IMG/VR virus record: IMGVR_UViG_3300037285_000198
Coordinates: 1 to 31,982 of that record
Length of the DNA stretch: 31,982 bases
Strand: one strand, 5' to 3'
Source: a virus
Part shown: piece by piece, positions 1-5,469 of the stretch
Layout of the letters: the number at the start of each line of letters is the position of its first letter
Numbering within the stretch: position 1 is the stretch's first letter
Position numbers and translations under genes: made by a program
Notes under the pieces: generated by a model
Seen by the model: only the letters and a program-made list of their open reading frames with translations
What the model was told of the DNA's origin: nothing
Database searches by the model: none

Positions 1-673
1 AAAACCCAACTGCTACCGCTCGTTCACCCTGTGATGTTTCACCTGCGGCTGTACCAATGGCAATTGCACCAGCATTCTGACCAGTTAAACCGGCTTGTGT
101 GCCAATTGCAACGGCTTCAGTAAGTTGATCAGTCATACCTGCTTGGTAACCGATGGCTACACTGTTTGTTCCTTGGGTGTCTAAACCTGCTTCGTTGCCA
201 ATTGCCACGGCCGATTCGCCTTGTGTAATCACCGCTGCGCTAAAGCCTATTGCTACACTTTTTTGACCTTGTGTGCCAGCGCCAGCGTTATACCCTACTG
301 CTACTGAATTTGAACCTTGGGATATATTAGCAGCTAGGGCACCAATTGCAACCGAGCTATCACCCTGATTGGTTTGACCTGCACTTGCACCAAGTGCAAT
401 TGCGGCTGATCGTTGTCCATCGTATCCTGCTTGTTTACCAATGGCTATTGACATTGGTTCGTCCCAGTTTAATTCGCCTGCGTCTGTTCCTAGTGCAATT
501 TTGTCGCCAATTACACCGTCAATACCACCAGCAACAAATGCGTTGCCGCCGGGTACGATACCATCGTGTAGGAAAATTTTACTTGTGACAGGATCGACAA
601 CTAACACGCCTGCATCCAAAATTGTTGTACCGTTTGAGGTGGTCCACTTGCCTTTTAATACGCGTCTTGACAT
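1..673 (-). CDS. Tail fibre with YadA-head-like repeats (N-terminal part)
   Basis: Open reading frame that runs off the left edge of the window; about 224 codons are visible. It starts at the ATG at 673, preceded by GGGAG. After about 60 residues the protein becomes a string of short repeats of the form SVAIGxxAGxxxQG (for example SVAIGYQAG, AVAIGNEAG, SVAVGYNAG). This is the hallmark of the left-handed beta-roll head of trimeric autotransporter adhesins such as YadA. In a phage such a protein is most likely a trimeric fibre shaft that contacts the host surface. A late promoter box lies 28 nt upstream, which fits a structural gene. The C-terminal receptor-binding part is outside the window, so target and exact fibre type cannot be told. 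Confidence 0.8.
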   Translation of the reverse strand, partial: MSRRVLKGKWTTSNGTTILDAGVLVVDPVTSKIFLHDGIVPGGNAFVAGGIDGVIGDKIALGTDAGELNWDEPMSIAIGKQAGYDGQRSAAIALGASAGQTNQGDSSVAIGALAANISQGSNSVAVGYNAGAGTQGQKSVAIGFSAAVITQGESAVAIGNEAGLDTQGTNSVAIGYQAGMTDQLTEAVAIGTQAGLTGQNAGAIAIGTAAGETSQGERAVAVGF

Positions 674-700
674 GGTTTATGTCTCCCTTGTTTACCATGA

Positions 701-708
701 TATTTATC
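701..708 (-). promoter_or_regulatory. T4-type late promoter for the tail fibre
   Basis: GATAAATA on the minus strand, 28 nt upstream of the fibre start codon. It is embedded in an imperfect inverted repeat (ATGATATTT / AAATATCAT). The box matches the T4 late consensus TATAAATA in 7 of 8 positions. This is inference from sequence and position. Confidence 0.55.
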
Positions 709-752
709 AAATATCATGTTTCAAAGGTTATTTGGTTGCCATGGAAAGAAGT

Positions 753-827
753 TGGTACTCGTAGATGGAATCGAACCATCCGTCACTCAGTTATCAGCTG
801 AGGCCCTCACCGATTGGACTTACGAGC
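753..827 (-). tRNA. tRNA-Ile (anticodon GAU)
   Basis: Acceptor GCTCGTA pairs with TACGAGT; CCA is encoded. Anticodon stem CTCAG/CTGAG encloses loop CTGATAA. T-arm GATGG-TTCGATT-CCATC. The D stem is only about 3 bp. The stop codon (TGA) of the upstream homing endonuclease lies inside the anticodon loop, so the 5' half of this tRNA is also the last part of that reading frame. Confidence 0.9.
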
Positions 828-1447
828 ATTGTTAGATATTCAGTAGTTAGTTTATCTTCGGTTAATATCAGCACAGTAACATTGTTCTGTAATATGACAG
901 CATCAATTTTCGCTTGATCTAACACAGCAAGATAATTATTTTTTGGGTCTAAGTAAATGTCATAGTCAGTTAGATGGAAATCTGGAAAATATTTACGCTG
1001 TTTCCCATCAAGGCTATAATTTAAATATGACGGACGGGTCCATGATATTGCCATACTATCTAATATTTCTGCACATTTTAATTCGTAGCTTGATTGCAAA
1101 CATACAATCTTGCCGTTTGAGTCTGGAACATGGTATTTTTTTGATCGGCCTGCGTTCTCGTTATATCCACCAAACCCTTGCTGTTTGGCATATTCAGAAC
1201 GTTGTGTATGTGATAGTGCAGCTATCCCAGAAAGTTCACGTTTTCCTGACGCATAATTCTCTTTTGCACGTGATGCCTGCGCCTCTGTTACACTACATGT
1301 CTCGGCAGTGTTGCCTTTATTCCATGCACGTTTACCTGTCATACCATTTGTGTAATTTCTGTTTACATTTTTTGGACAAGTACGCTCATGTTGTGTATGT
1401 GAGTTTTTATTTTTACATACCTTATTACAGTGTTGACAATCTAACAT
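794..1447 (-). CDS. PD-(D/E)XK homing endonuclease with N-terminal zinc finger
   Basis: A 217-residue protein. The N-terminus has a zinc-finger-like pattern (CQHC near residue 4, then H and C about 15 residues on). The C-terminal half has the segment KYFPDFHL...DIYLDPK, a PD-(D/E)XK-like active site (PD, then D-x-K). It resembles the Vsr/EDxHD class of phage homing nucleases. It lies between an orphan tRNA 5' half (upstream) and tRNA-Ile, and its stop codon falls in the tRNA-Ile anticodon loop. The ATG is exactly 5 nt after a TAAATA box, with no room for a ribosome binding site. Homing activity is inferred from family and context. Confidence 0.75.
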   Translation of the reverse strand: MLDCQHCNKVCKNKNSHTQHERTCPKNVNRNYTNGMTGKRAWNKGNTAETCSVTEAQASRAKENYASGKRELSGIAALSHTQRSEYAKQQGFGGYNENAGRSKKYHVPDSNGKIVCLQSSYELKCAEILDSMAISWTRPSYLNYSLDGKQRKYFPDFHLTDYDIYLDPKNNYLAVLDQAKIDAVILQNNVTVLILTEDKLTTEYLTMLVSPIGEGLS

Positions 1448-1452
1448 ACAAG

Positions 1453-1460
1453 TATTTATG
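1453..1460 (-). promoter_or_regulatory. Late promoter giving a leaderless start
   Basis: CATAAATA followed by 5 nt and then the ATG of the endonuclease at 1447. In T4 the box spans about -13 to -6, so transcription would begin at the A of the ATG. The same spacing occurs at three other genes in this window. Confidence 0.6.
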
Positions 1461-1465
1461 CTTTT

Positions 1466-1502
1466 AGGTCAGCTCTCCGCTCTACCACTGAGCTACACGA
1501 CG
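1466..1502 (-). pseudogene. Orphan tRNA 5' half (anticodon GAC or broken GAU)
   Basis: Reads as a tRNA start: acceptor CGTCGTG, TA, D-arm GCTC-AGTGGTA-GAGC, then GAGAG and CTGAC. After the anticodon the sequence no longer pairs and runs into the endonuclease promoter. No matching 3' half was found on the other side of the endonuclease. It may be an Ile (CTGA|TAA) or a Val (GAC) tRNA that was cut by the insertion. Confidence 0.6.
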
Positions 1503-1509
1503 TTATTTG

Positions 1510-1698
1510 TTATACTTGCTCCAGTTCTTGGAGCATTGAATTGTGATCTTCTTTGGACAACACAGTTGCCAAGCATGAGGTCAAAATCTCTATCTTTGAT
1601 TCAGCTTTATTTACTTGTCGTTCAAGATCGCATATGTGTTCATCAAGTGTTTCACATCTACTTTCAAGAACGTCTATATCATGTGACCATTCTTCCAT
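1510..1698 (-). CDS. Small coiled-coil protein, function unknown
   Basis: A 62-residue, highly charged protein with heptad-like spacing of Leu/Ile across most of its length, so a single coiled coil is likely. The start is supported by AAGGAA about 7 nt upstream of the ATG. It sits inside the tRNA cluster, directly upstream of the orphan tRNA half. There is no signal peptide or membrane segment. I do not recognise a family. Confidence 0.6.
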   Translation of the reverse strand: MEEWSHDIDVLESRCETLDEHICDLERQVNKAESKIEILTSCLATVLSKEDHNSMLQELEQV

Positions 1699-1720
1699 TG
1701 TATATTCCTTGTTTAATTAT

Positions 1721-1836
1721 TGGCATCACAGGGTGGGACACAACGCCCGCGCTCGACTCGACAGTGGCCACTATCTTTTGAACTCCATTCACGGCTTTAC
1801 AGGCGCGTATCTTATCACCCGAAGCTATCCGGTGAT
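1721..1836 (-). other. Oversized tRNA-like structure (116 nt)
   Basis: Candidate acceptor ATCACCG pairs in 6 of 7 positions with CTGTGAT, followed by G and CCA. A possible anticodon loop CTGTAAA follows the D region, but its stem is weak and the T-arm is not canonical. The interior contains a palindrome AGTGGCCACT. It could be a degenerate Tyr-type tRNA or a chance arrangement. Confidence 0.3.
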
Positions 1837-1856
1837 TATTAGAAGACTGTAATTCT

Positions 1857-1932
1857 TGGAGCGGGTAGAGGGTAACGATCCCTCTTCTCTGACTTGGCAA
1901 GCCAGTGCAATAAACCTGTATACGATACCCGC
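1857..1932 (-). tRNA. tRNA-Gly (GCC)
   Basis: Acceptor GCGGGTA/TACCCGC with encoded CCA. Anticodon stem CTGGC/GTCAG encloses TTGCCAA. T-arm GAGGG-ATCGTTA-CCCTC. Confidence 0.9.
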
Positions 1933-2021
1933 GTTATTAATTCTAGACAGGGTGTTTGCACCTTTGACCAAGTCCAGCTTGGGGAATCCTCACAAGGGAT
2001 TATTATATCATATCTAAACTT

Positions 2022-2096
2022 TGGTACTCCCGAAAGGAATCGAACCTTTGTTTCCAGGCTTCGTAGGCCCGAACCCGATATACCATCGGCGGAAGT
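2022..2096 (-). tRNA. tRNA-Arg (ACG)
   Basis: Acceptor ACTTCCG/CGGGAGT, discriminator A and CCA. Anticodon stem CGGGC/GCCTG encloses CTACGAA. T-arm AAAGG-TTCGATT-CCTTT. The D-arm is CCGAT/ATCGG. Confidence 0.88.
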
Positions 2097-2104
2097 GTTA
2101 AATT

Positions 2105-2187
2105 TGGAAGTCACGGTGAGAGTTGAACTCACTATCTTGCGATGCCTGGGATTTGCAATCCCGCCCCTTACCGTCCGGGCCCGTGAC
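2105..2187 (-). tRNA. tRNA-Cys (GCA) with an extra arm
   Basis: Acceptor GTCACGG/CCGTGAC. Loop TTGCAAA closed by GGGA/TCCC gives anticodon GCA; discriminator T is as expected for Cys. The variable region is about 14 nt and can fold as ATC-GCAA-GAT, where Cys tRNAs normally have 4-5 nt. T-arm GTGAG-TTCAACT-CTCAC. The 3' end reads TTCCA, one base longer than standard. Confidence 0.8.
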
Positions 2188-2196
2188 CATGTGTTC

Positions 2197-2279
2197 TTGA
2201 GCGGATATGGAGAATCGAACTCCTTACTCACAGCTTGGAAAGCTGCTGAAGACACCAGTCTCCATGAAGTTATACCCGC
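2197..2279 (-). tRNA. tRNA-Gly (UCC), odd D-arm
   Basis: Acceptor GCGGGTA/TATCCGC. Anticodon stem GCAGC/GCTGT encloses TTTCCAA. The T-loop TTCGATT is closed by a 4-bp stem. No proper CCA (CAA instead). The D region is about 8 nt longer than normal and can form a 7-bp hairpin around TGGT. Confidence 0.7.
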
Positions 2280-2294
2280 AATTTTTTATTACAA

Positions 2295-2374
2295 CTGGAG
2301 TGCTGGGATTCGAACCCTGACTAATTAGGTCATTTACCTGCCCTGTGCTAGCAATTAATGCAACAGACACTCCA
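2295..2374 (-). other. tRNA-like structure, isotype unclear
   Basis: Acceptor TGGAGTG pairs fully with CACTCCA and the T-loop TTCGAAT is canonical. The anticodon arm cannot be resolved: AGGT-AAATG-ACCT gives a 5-nt loop without U33. The acceptor helix continues outward: the flanks TTTTTTATTACA and TGTAATAAAAAA are inverted repeats. Probably a degenerate tRNA. Confidence 0.5.
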
Positions 2375-2401
2375 TGTGTAATAAAAAATATTCGTTATTA
2401 A

Positions 2402-2719
2402 TTATAGTTGAACCGCAACAAGACCAATTCCGCCCCAGTTTGATCCACTGGGACCGTTGATGTTAAATTGTACATCGTCATCAGTTACAGTATTATTGTG
2501 TTCTGCAGATATGCCAAGTTCGTGCATAATAGTATCTTTATATAGGCGTTCAATCTCTTCACGAACTTTTGGATCAACATTAGAGCCTATTTTAATAAAG
2601 CTATAGGCCGTTCTCTGGTGCATGCCATCAGTATAGTTTACGCTGCGTACATATTCAATCATACCTGATGTTGTTGCTGTAAACGATCCTGTGTTTGGTG
2701 CTACTGTAACACATATTAA
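2402..2719 (-). pseudogene. Possible 3' remnant of a protein gene
   Basis: About 105 codons, ending in a plausible protein tail (NINGPSGSNWGGIGLVAVQL), with a charged helical segment before it (VDPKVREEIERLYKDTI). Reading upstream in frame runs into the tRNA-like structure at 2723-2825 without a start codon that has a ribosome binding site. The gene therefore looks cut at its 5' end. An internal start at MIEYVRS is possible but its Shine-Dalgarno is poor. No family recognised. Confidence 0.35.
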
Positions 2720-2722
2720 TAA

Positions 2723-2825
2723 TGGAAGCAAGGGGAATCTAACCAAGGTCCCTAAACCTTTTCTCCTATTGCTCTGCATAGGGATAAGCAGACCATTGCA
2801 ATGACTCACGCCAAACTGCACTTCC
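2723..2825 (-). other. tRNA-like structure with possible pseudoknot (103 nt)
   Basis: Acceptor GGAAGTG pairs with TGCTTCC (two wobbles). A hairpin AAGGT/ACCTT encloses TTAGGG, so a Leu-UAG reading is possible. Upstream of it, TCTGC/GCAGA and CCTAT/ATAGG interleave as an H-type pseudoknot would. No CCA. A functional tRNA is doubtful. Confidence 0.3.
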
Positions 2826-2833
2826 ATATTCTT

Positions 2834-2855
2834 TGGCAAGGGTGGAGGCCTGTTG
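2834..2855 (-). pseudogene. Orphan 3' end of a split tRNA-Trp
   Basis: On the minus strand: GCCTC, then CACCCTT, G and CCA. CACCCTT pairs with acceptor AGGGGTG of the orphan 5' half at 3708-3764 in all 7 positions (one G-U). The two halves are separated by the HNH endonuclease gene and an unsplit tRNA-Trp. Confidence 0.6.
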
Positions 2856-2865
2856 CCGTTTACTT

Positions 2866-2937
2866 TGGCACCGGCGGAGATAATCGAAATCTACCTTTTG
2901 GGTTTTGGAGACCCATCTGCGTCCTACGCTCACCGAT
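2866..2937 (-). tRNA. tRNA-Trp (CCA), replacement copy
   Basis: Acceptor ATCGGTG/CGCCGGT with G and CCA. Anticodon stem TGGGT/ACCCA encloses CTCCAAA. The D-arm is tiny (GCG-TAGGA-CGC). The T-loop TTCGATT is normal. Its 5' end overlaps the stop codon of the HNH endonuclease. Confidence 0.75.
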
Positions 2938-3688
2938 AATAATTTTTTACTGCTTTTGACTGAGATCGTCGATCGATGTTTAATGATCGTAATAAACATC
3001 TAACTGTTTCATTTAATTTCATGTTATATTTTATACGCATATCTTCAACGCTAAGATATGCTATATTATAATCATATGCTATTTGAGCCACTACTCTGTA
3101 ATATTCGTCTAAAAATTTATCAGTCCCAATTACAGTATCATCAAGACCAAAATTTTCTACTAACCGATTTATACGTTGACCGTTGCGGCAAATTTTAGTT
3201 GTAGTACACGCTTTACTATTGCATTTACGGCAATATTTTATTTTTATTTTAGGTTGGGTCTTTGGCTGACGCCCCTTTACCCAACCATCCGGCACATTAT
3301 CTTTTATAAATTTGCCATTATTTAATGATACTGGGTCATAATACCAATACTTGCCAAAACTAGGGTTATTTGCACCTATTCTAGACTTACAGATTAATTG
3401 ATGTTTACGCTTGAGCCATCCGTATCGTTTGTTACTTCGTAAAATATTTGTTGATGATGATACTGTCATCATCATAGCAGCATAGACTAATCTGTCATTT
3501 GTGGGATACATTTTAACCAATAATTGATGGGCAAGGTAATGTTCTTCGGGAGTTAATTTGACTATATTTGACTTGTTATTATTGCCGCCTAAGCACTTAG
3601 GATGAATATGGTGTCGCTCCACATATCCTGCTATATTGCGAGATTTGGCTCTATTCATTAACTTGTAATAATGGGTTGCATAGTTCAT
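2930..3688 (-). CDS. HNH homing endonuclease
   Basis: An HNH motif lies near the N-terminus: ERHHIHPKCLGG...NIVKLTPEEHYLAH, with the paired His and the later His of the metal site. A cysteine cluster (CRKCNSKAC) in the middle suggests a zinc-binding DNA contact region. I place the start at the ATG at 3688 because it is 5 nt after the TAAATA box, as in the two sister genes; the upstream ATG at 3703 overlaps the promoter. The gene splits a tRNA-Trp gene in its T-loop and is followed by a complete tRNA-Trp. Function is inferred from the motif and the insertion site. Confidence 0.8.
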   Translation of the reverse strand: MNYATHYYKLMNRAKSRNIAGYVERHHIHPKCLGGNNNKSNIVKLTPEEHYLAHQLLVKMYPTNDRLVYAAMMMTVSSSTNILRSNKRYGWLKRKHQLICKSRIGANNPSFGKYWYYDPVSLNNGKFIKDNVPDGWVKGRQPKTQPKIKIKYCRKCNSKACTTTKICRNGQRINRLVENFGLDDTVIGTDKFLDEYYRVVAQIAYDYNIAYLSVEDMRIKYNMKLNETVRCLLRSLNIDRRSQSKAVKNYYR

Positions 3689-3693
3689 ACAAT

Positions 3694-3701
3694 TATTTAT
3701 C
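3694..3701 (-). promoter_or_regulatory. Late promoter giving a leaderless start
   Basis: GATAAATA, then 5 nt, then the ATG at 3688. The spacing is identical to the endonuclease genes at 1447 and 5219. Confidence 0.55.
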
Positions 3702-3707
3702 ATATAT

Positions 3708-3764
3708 GAACCCCCGACACGCGGGTTTGGAATCCGCTGCTCTAAACCACTGAGCTACACCCCT
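3708..3764 (-). pseudogene. Orphan 5' part of a split tRNA-Trp
   Basis: Acceptor AGGGGTG, TA, D-arm GCTC-AGTGGTTTA-GAGC, anticodon arm GCGG(A)-TTCCAAA-(C)CCGC with anticodon CCA, then GGGGG-TTC. The T-loop is interrupted after TTC, where the endonuclease promoter begins. The partner 3' end is at 2834-2855. Confidence 0.7.
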
Positions 3765-3774
3765 ACAGTTATTT

Positions 3775-3848
3775 TGGTACCCAATGGCGGAATCGAACCA
3801 CCGTATGATGTATGTAACACACCAGTTTTACCATTAAACTAATCGGGC
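3775..3848 (-). tRNA. tRNA-Val (UAC)
   Basis: Acceptor GCCCGAT/ATTGGGT with A and CCA. Anticodon stem GGTGT/ACATC encloses GTTACAT. D-arm GTTT/AAAC. T-arm GGTGG-TTCGATT-CCGCC. Confidence 0.9.
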
Positions 3849-3857
3849 ATAATATTT

Positions 3858-3934
3858 TGGTGCTCCTGGTAGGAGTCGAACCTACAACCAACGGATTCGA
3901 AATCCGGTACTCTATCCAGTTGAGCTACAGAAGC
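3858..3934 (-). tRNA. tRNA-Arg (UCG)
   Basis: Acceptor GCTTCTG/CAGGAGC with A and CCA. Loop TTTCGAA on stem CCGGA/TCCGT. T-arm GTAGG-TTCGACT-CCTAC. Confidence 0.92.
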
Positions 3935-3944
3935 ATATAATTTT

Positions 3945-4058
3945 TGGTATCAATGGCAGGATTCGAACCTACTGCCTCCAACGTAAGCGCTGGCGAGTTA
4001 CCACAGCTACCTGACAGTTTGCAACCCGTCATTAAGCTTTACCCTTCTCCACATCAAT
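3945..4058 (-). other. Oversized tRNA-like structure (114 nt)
   Basis: The 3' end is fully tRNA-like: T-arm GTAGG-TTCGAAT-CCTGC, then CATTGAT, A, CCA. The nearest matching acceptor strand, ATTGATG (7 of 7 pairs with two wobbles), is 107 nt upstream. The interior holds a TGACGG/CTGTCA hairpin with GTTGCAAA in the loop and a CCAGCG/CGTTGG hairpin. It is a tRNA with an insertion, or two fused tRNA remnants. The 82-nt spacer upstream contains a perfect 9-bp hairpin closed by GCAA. Confidence 0.4.
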
Positions 4059-4140
4059 TAGTAGATGCATATTGCTATGCATCTGATGGACCTACCTTTT
4101 GCACCATTGGTGTGTGGGCCCATGACAAACTCTTTATTCT

Positions 4141-4215
4141 TGGTGCCGCCAGAGGGTCTCGAACCCCCGTCTCAGACTTACAAGGTCCGTGCTAAACCAA
4201 CTCAGCTATAGCGGC
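4141..4215 (-). tRNA. tRNA-Thr (UGU)
   Basis: Acceptor GCCGCTA/TGGCGGC with A and CCA. Anticodon stem CGGAC/GTCTG encloses CTTGTAA. T-arm GGGGG-TTCGAGA-CCCTC. Confidence 0.9.
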
Positions 4216-4224
4216 GTTATTCTT

Positions 4225-4299
4225 TGGATGCCCGGGCAGGGTTCGAACCTGCGAATGAGAGGATCAAAACCTCCTGCCTTACCACTTGGCGACCGAGCA
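4225..4299 (-). tRNA. tRNA-Gln (UUG)
   Basis: Acceptor TGCTCGG/CCGGGCA, T and CCA. Anticodon stem GGAGG/CCTCT encloses TTTTGAT. T-arm GCAGG-TTCGAAC-CCTGC. Confidence 0.9.
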
Positions 4300-4309
4300 A
4301 TATTGTTCT

Positions 4310-4395
4310 TGGATGGATAGGTAGGATTCGAACCTACAGTTGCGTTAGCAGTCAGGACCAAAGCCTGATGGGGTTACCAATTTTCCTACTATCCA
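4310..4395 (-). tRNA. tRNA, probably Gln (UUG), with extra arm
   Basis: Acceptor TGGATAG/CTATCCA, T and CCA. A perfect 5-bp anticodon stem TCAGG/CCTGA encloses CTTTGGT, so positions 34-36 read TTG. The variable region is 14 nt with a TGC-TAAC-GCA mini-hairpin. T-arm GTAGG-TTCGAAT-CCTAC. The identity is uncertain because of G37 and the extra arm. Confidence 0.65.
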
Positions 4396-4404
4396 ATAAT
4401 TCTG

Positions 4405-4429
4405 TTACGGCTTGTCGGAGACACCGTAA
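4405..4429 (-). other. Hairpin in tRNA spacer
   Basis: TTACGG/CCGTAA encloses a second helix TGTC/GACA, so about 10 bp with a two-base bulge. No T-run follows, so it is not a standard terminator. It may be a processing hairpin in the polycistronic tRNA precursor. Confidence 0.3.
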
Positions 4430-4493
4430 AACTCCATAATCAACTCATTACTGAGACGGTCATAGACTCACCATTTCGTGGACGATTAATTTT

Positions 4494-4528
4494 TGGTCTC
4501 CCAAGAAGGACTTGAACCTTCGAACGAG
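4494..4528 (-). pseudogene. Orphan 3' half of a split tRNA-Pro
   Basis: T-arm GAAGG-TTCAAGT-CCTTC, then TTGGGAG, A, CCA. TTGGGAG pairs in all 7 positions with CTCTCAG of the orphan 5' half at 5233-5299. Between them lie the HNH endonuclease gene and a complete tRNA-Pro. Confidence 0.75.
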
Positions 4529-4532
4529 ATAG

Positions 4533-5219
4533 TTATTGGTCGGAAACCGGGGAATCGAACCCCGCTCTCTGCACCCCAAATGCAGCCGATGACCCAGCCT
4601 CTTCGTCTCCGATGTTTTGTGTCCATTCTGCCACGTACTGCTCAATTTCGTCTTTTATCAAATGATGGAAACTAGAATGGCAATAGTGATGGTGTGTAGG
4701 GCATAATGGCAGTAAATTTTCAATTCTGTTATCAGTGTGATCCTCATTAAGATGATGTACCGCTACAATGTTTTGTTCATTGCATATGATGCATTTCTTA
4801 TCATGATACCGGAAACATAACTGTCTATAATCGCCTCTATCTGACAATACTGCGTCAGATGCATATTTCAACCCGCCAAACCGTCCATGTCGGAAATATG
4901 TGTTGGAACATGAATATGAACATGTAGTTCCCTCCTTCATAAAAGATGTACTGCACACTGGACATATTTTTGTCTTTTGCTGTATCACAACAGGATTATT
5001 AATGCATGATGCTTCATGTCGGCTAATATTCCCGACATTAAATACTTGATTACAATATTGGCATCCAACGTCTTTGAGTCGACTACGGAAAGTAGCAGCA
5101 TCAATATCACCGTTATAAAACCAATGTGATCGAAATGCCTTCAAACTCTTATAGGTTTTGTTATTCTTTGGACTAGTGAACGTACCGTCTTTATTTTTAT
5201 ATTTTGTTAAATCTGTCAT
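4533..5219 (-). CDS. HNH homing endonuclease reading through tRNA-Pro
   Basis: The N-terminal part has a zinc-finger pattern (CQYCNQVF...H...C) and a second CPVC...C cluster. The C-terminal part has an HNH motif: CIICNE...VHHLNEDHTDNRIENLLPLCPTHH. The start is taken at 5219, 5 nt after TAAATA. The frame stays open through the whole downstream tRNA-Pro and stops right after its CCA, so the last 25 or so residues are tRNA-encoded. The gene lies between two halves of a split tRNA-Pro. Confidence 0.8.
   Translation of the reverse strand: MTDLTKYKNKDGTFTSPKNNKTYKSLKAFRSHWFYNGDIDAATFRSRLKDVGCQYCNQVFNVGNISRHEASCINNPVVIQQKTKICPVCSTSFMKEGTTCSYSCSNTYFRHGRFGGLKYASDAVLSDRGDYRQLCFRYHDKKCIICNEQNIVAVHHLNEDHTDNRIENLLPLCPTHHHYCHSSFHHLIKDEIEQYVAEWTQNIGDEEAGSSAAFGVQRAGFDSPVSDQ
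4537..4611 (-). tRNA. tRNA-Pro (UGG), replacement copy
   Basis: Acceptor CGGAGAC/GTTTCCG with A and CCA. A perfect anticodon stem CTGCA/TGCAG encloses TTTGGGG. T-arm GCGGGG-TTCGATT-CCCC. The D-arm does not fold in a standard way. The gene lies entirely inside the 3' end of the HNH endonuclease frame. Confidence 0.8.
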
Positions 5220-5224
5220 ATAGT

Positions 5225-5232
5225 TATTTATG
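5225..5232 (-). promoter_or_regulatory. Late promoter giving a leaderless start
   Basis: CATAAATA, 5 nt, then ATG at 5219. The 9-mer AATAACTAT at this junction recurs at 4529-4537, at the other end of the inserted segment. Confidence 0.55.
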
Positions 5233-5299
5233 CTCAACGCCACCAGGTTTGGATATAAAAGTCCAAACCAGACGCTTTACCAGACTAAGCTACTGAGAG
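5233..5299 (-). pseudogene. Orphan 5' half of a split tRNA-Pro
   Basis: Acceptor CTCTCAG, TA, D-arm GCTT-AGTCTGGTA-AAGC, then TCTGG-TTTGGAC (anticodon TGG). Downstream the sequence leaves the tRNA pattern and forms a perfect 8-bp hairpin, GGTTTGGA/TCCAAACC. The break is therefore in or just after the anticodon loop. The acceptor matches the 3' half at 4494-4528. Confidence 0.75.
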
Positions 5300-5310
5300 A
5301 TATTATTAAT

Positions 5311-5382
5311 TGGTCAGGATGGGGAGGATTGAACTCCCTCAGCAAGCTTCCAAGGCCCACGCCGTCACCAGAACACACCCTG
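5311..5382 (-). tRNA. tRNA, probably Pro (UGG)
   Basis: Acceptor CAGGGTG/CATCCTG with A and CCA. Anticodon stem TGGGC/GCTTG (three wobble pairs) encloses CTTGGAA. T-arm GGGAG-TTCAATC-CTCCC. A37 is unusual for Pro, so the identity is provisional. Confidence 0.65.
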
Positions 5383-5390
5383 TTGTTATT

Positions 5391-5465
5391 TGGCGATCCT
5401 GTGGGTAATCGAAACCCAATCTTCTCGCAGACAACGAGTTGTAATAGCCGTTATACGACAGGACC
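5391..5465 (-). tRNA. tRNA-Asp (GUC)
   Basis: Acceptor GGTCCTG/CAGGATC with G and CCA. Stem CTCG/CGAG around loop TTGTCTG. T-arm TGGGT-TTCGATT-ACCCA. Confidence 0.88.
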
Positions 5466-5469
5466 AATG

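Noticed and set aside
1679-1900. Minus-strand 73-codon frame
   Set aside because: It overlaps tRNA-Gly (GCC) and the tRNA-like structure at 1721-1836, and no good ribosome binding site precedes it.
1938-2018. Possible tRNA-Thr: AATCC-CTTGTGA-GGATT with acceptor-like TTTAGA/TCTAGA
   Set aside because: The anticodon-like hairpin is good, but there is no D-arm with GG, no T-loop and no CCA. Treated as a chance hairpin in a spacer.
794-5219. Group I introns in tRNA genes
   Set aside because: I see no conserved group I core elements. The presence of complete same-isotype tRNAs beside the endonucleases fits inserted genes better. RNA-level joining is not excluded and is noted in the findings.
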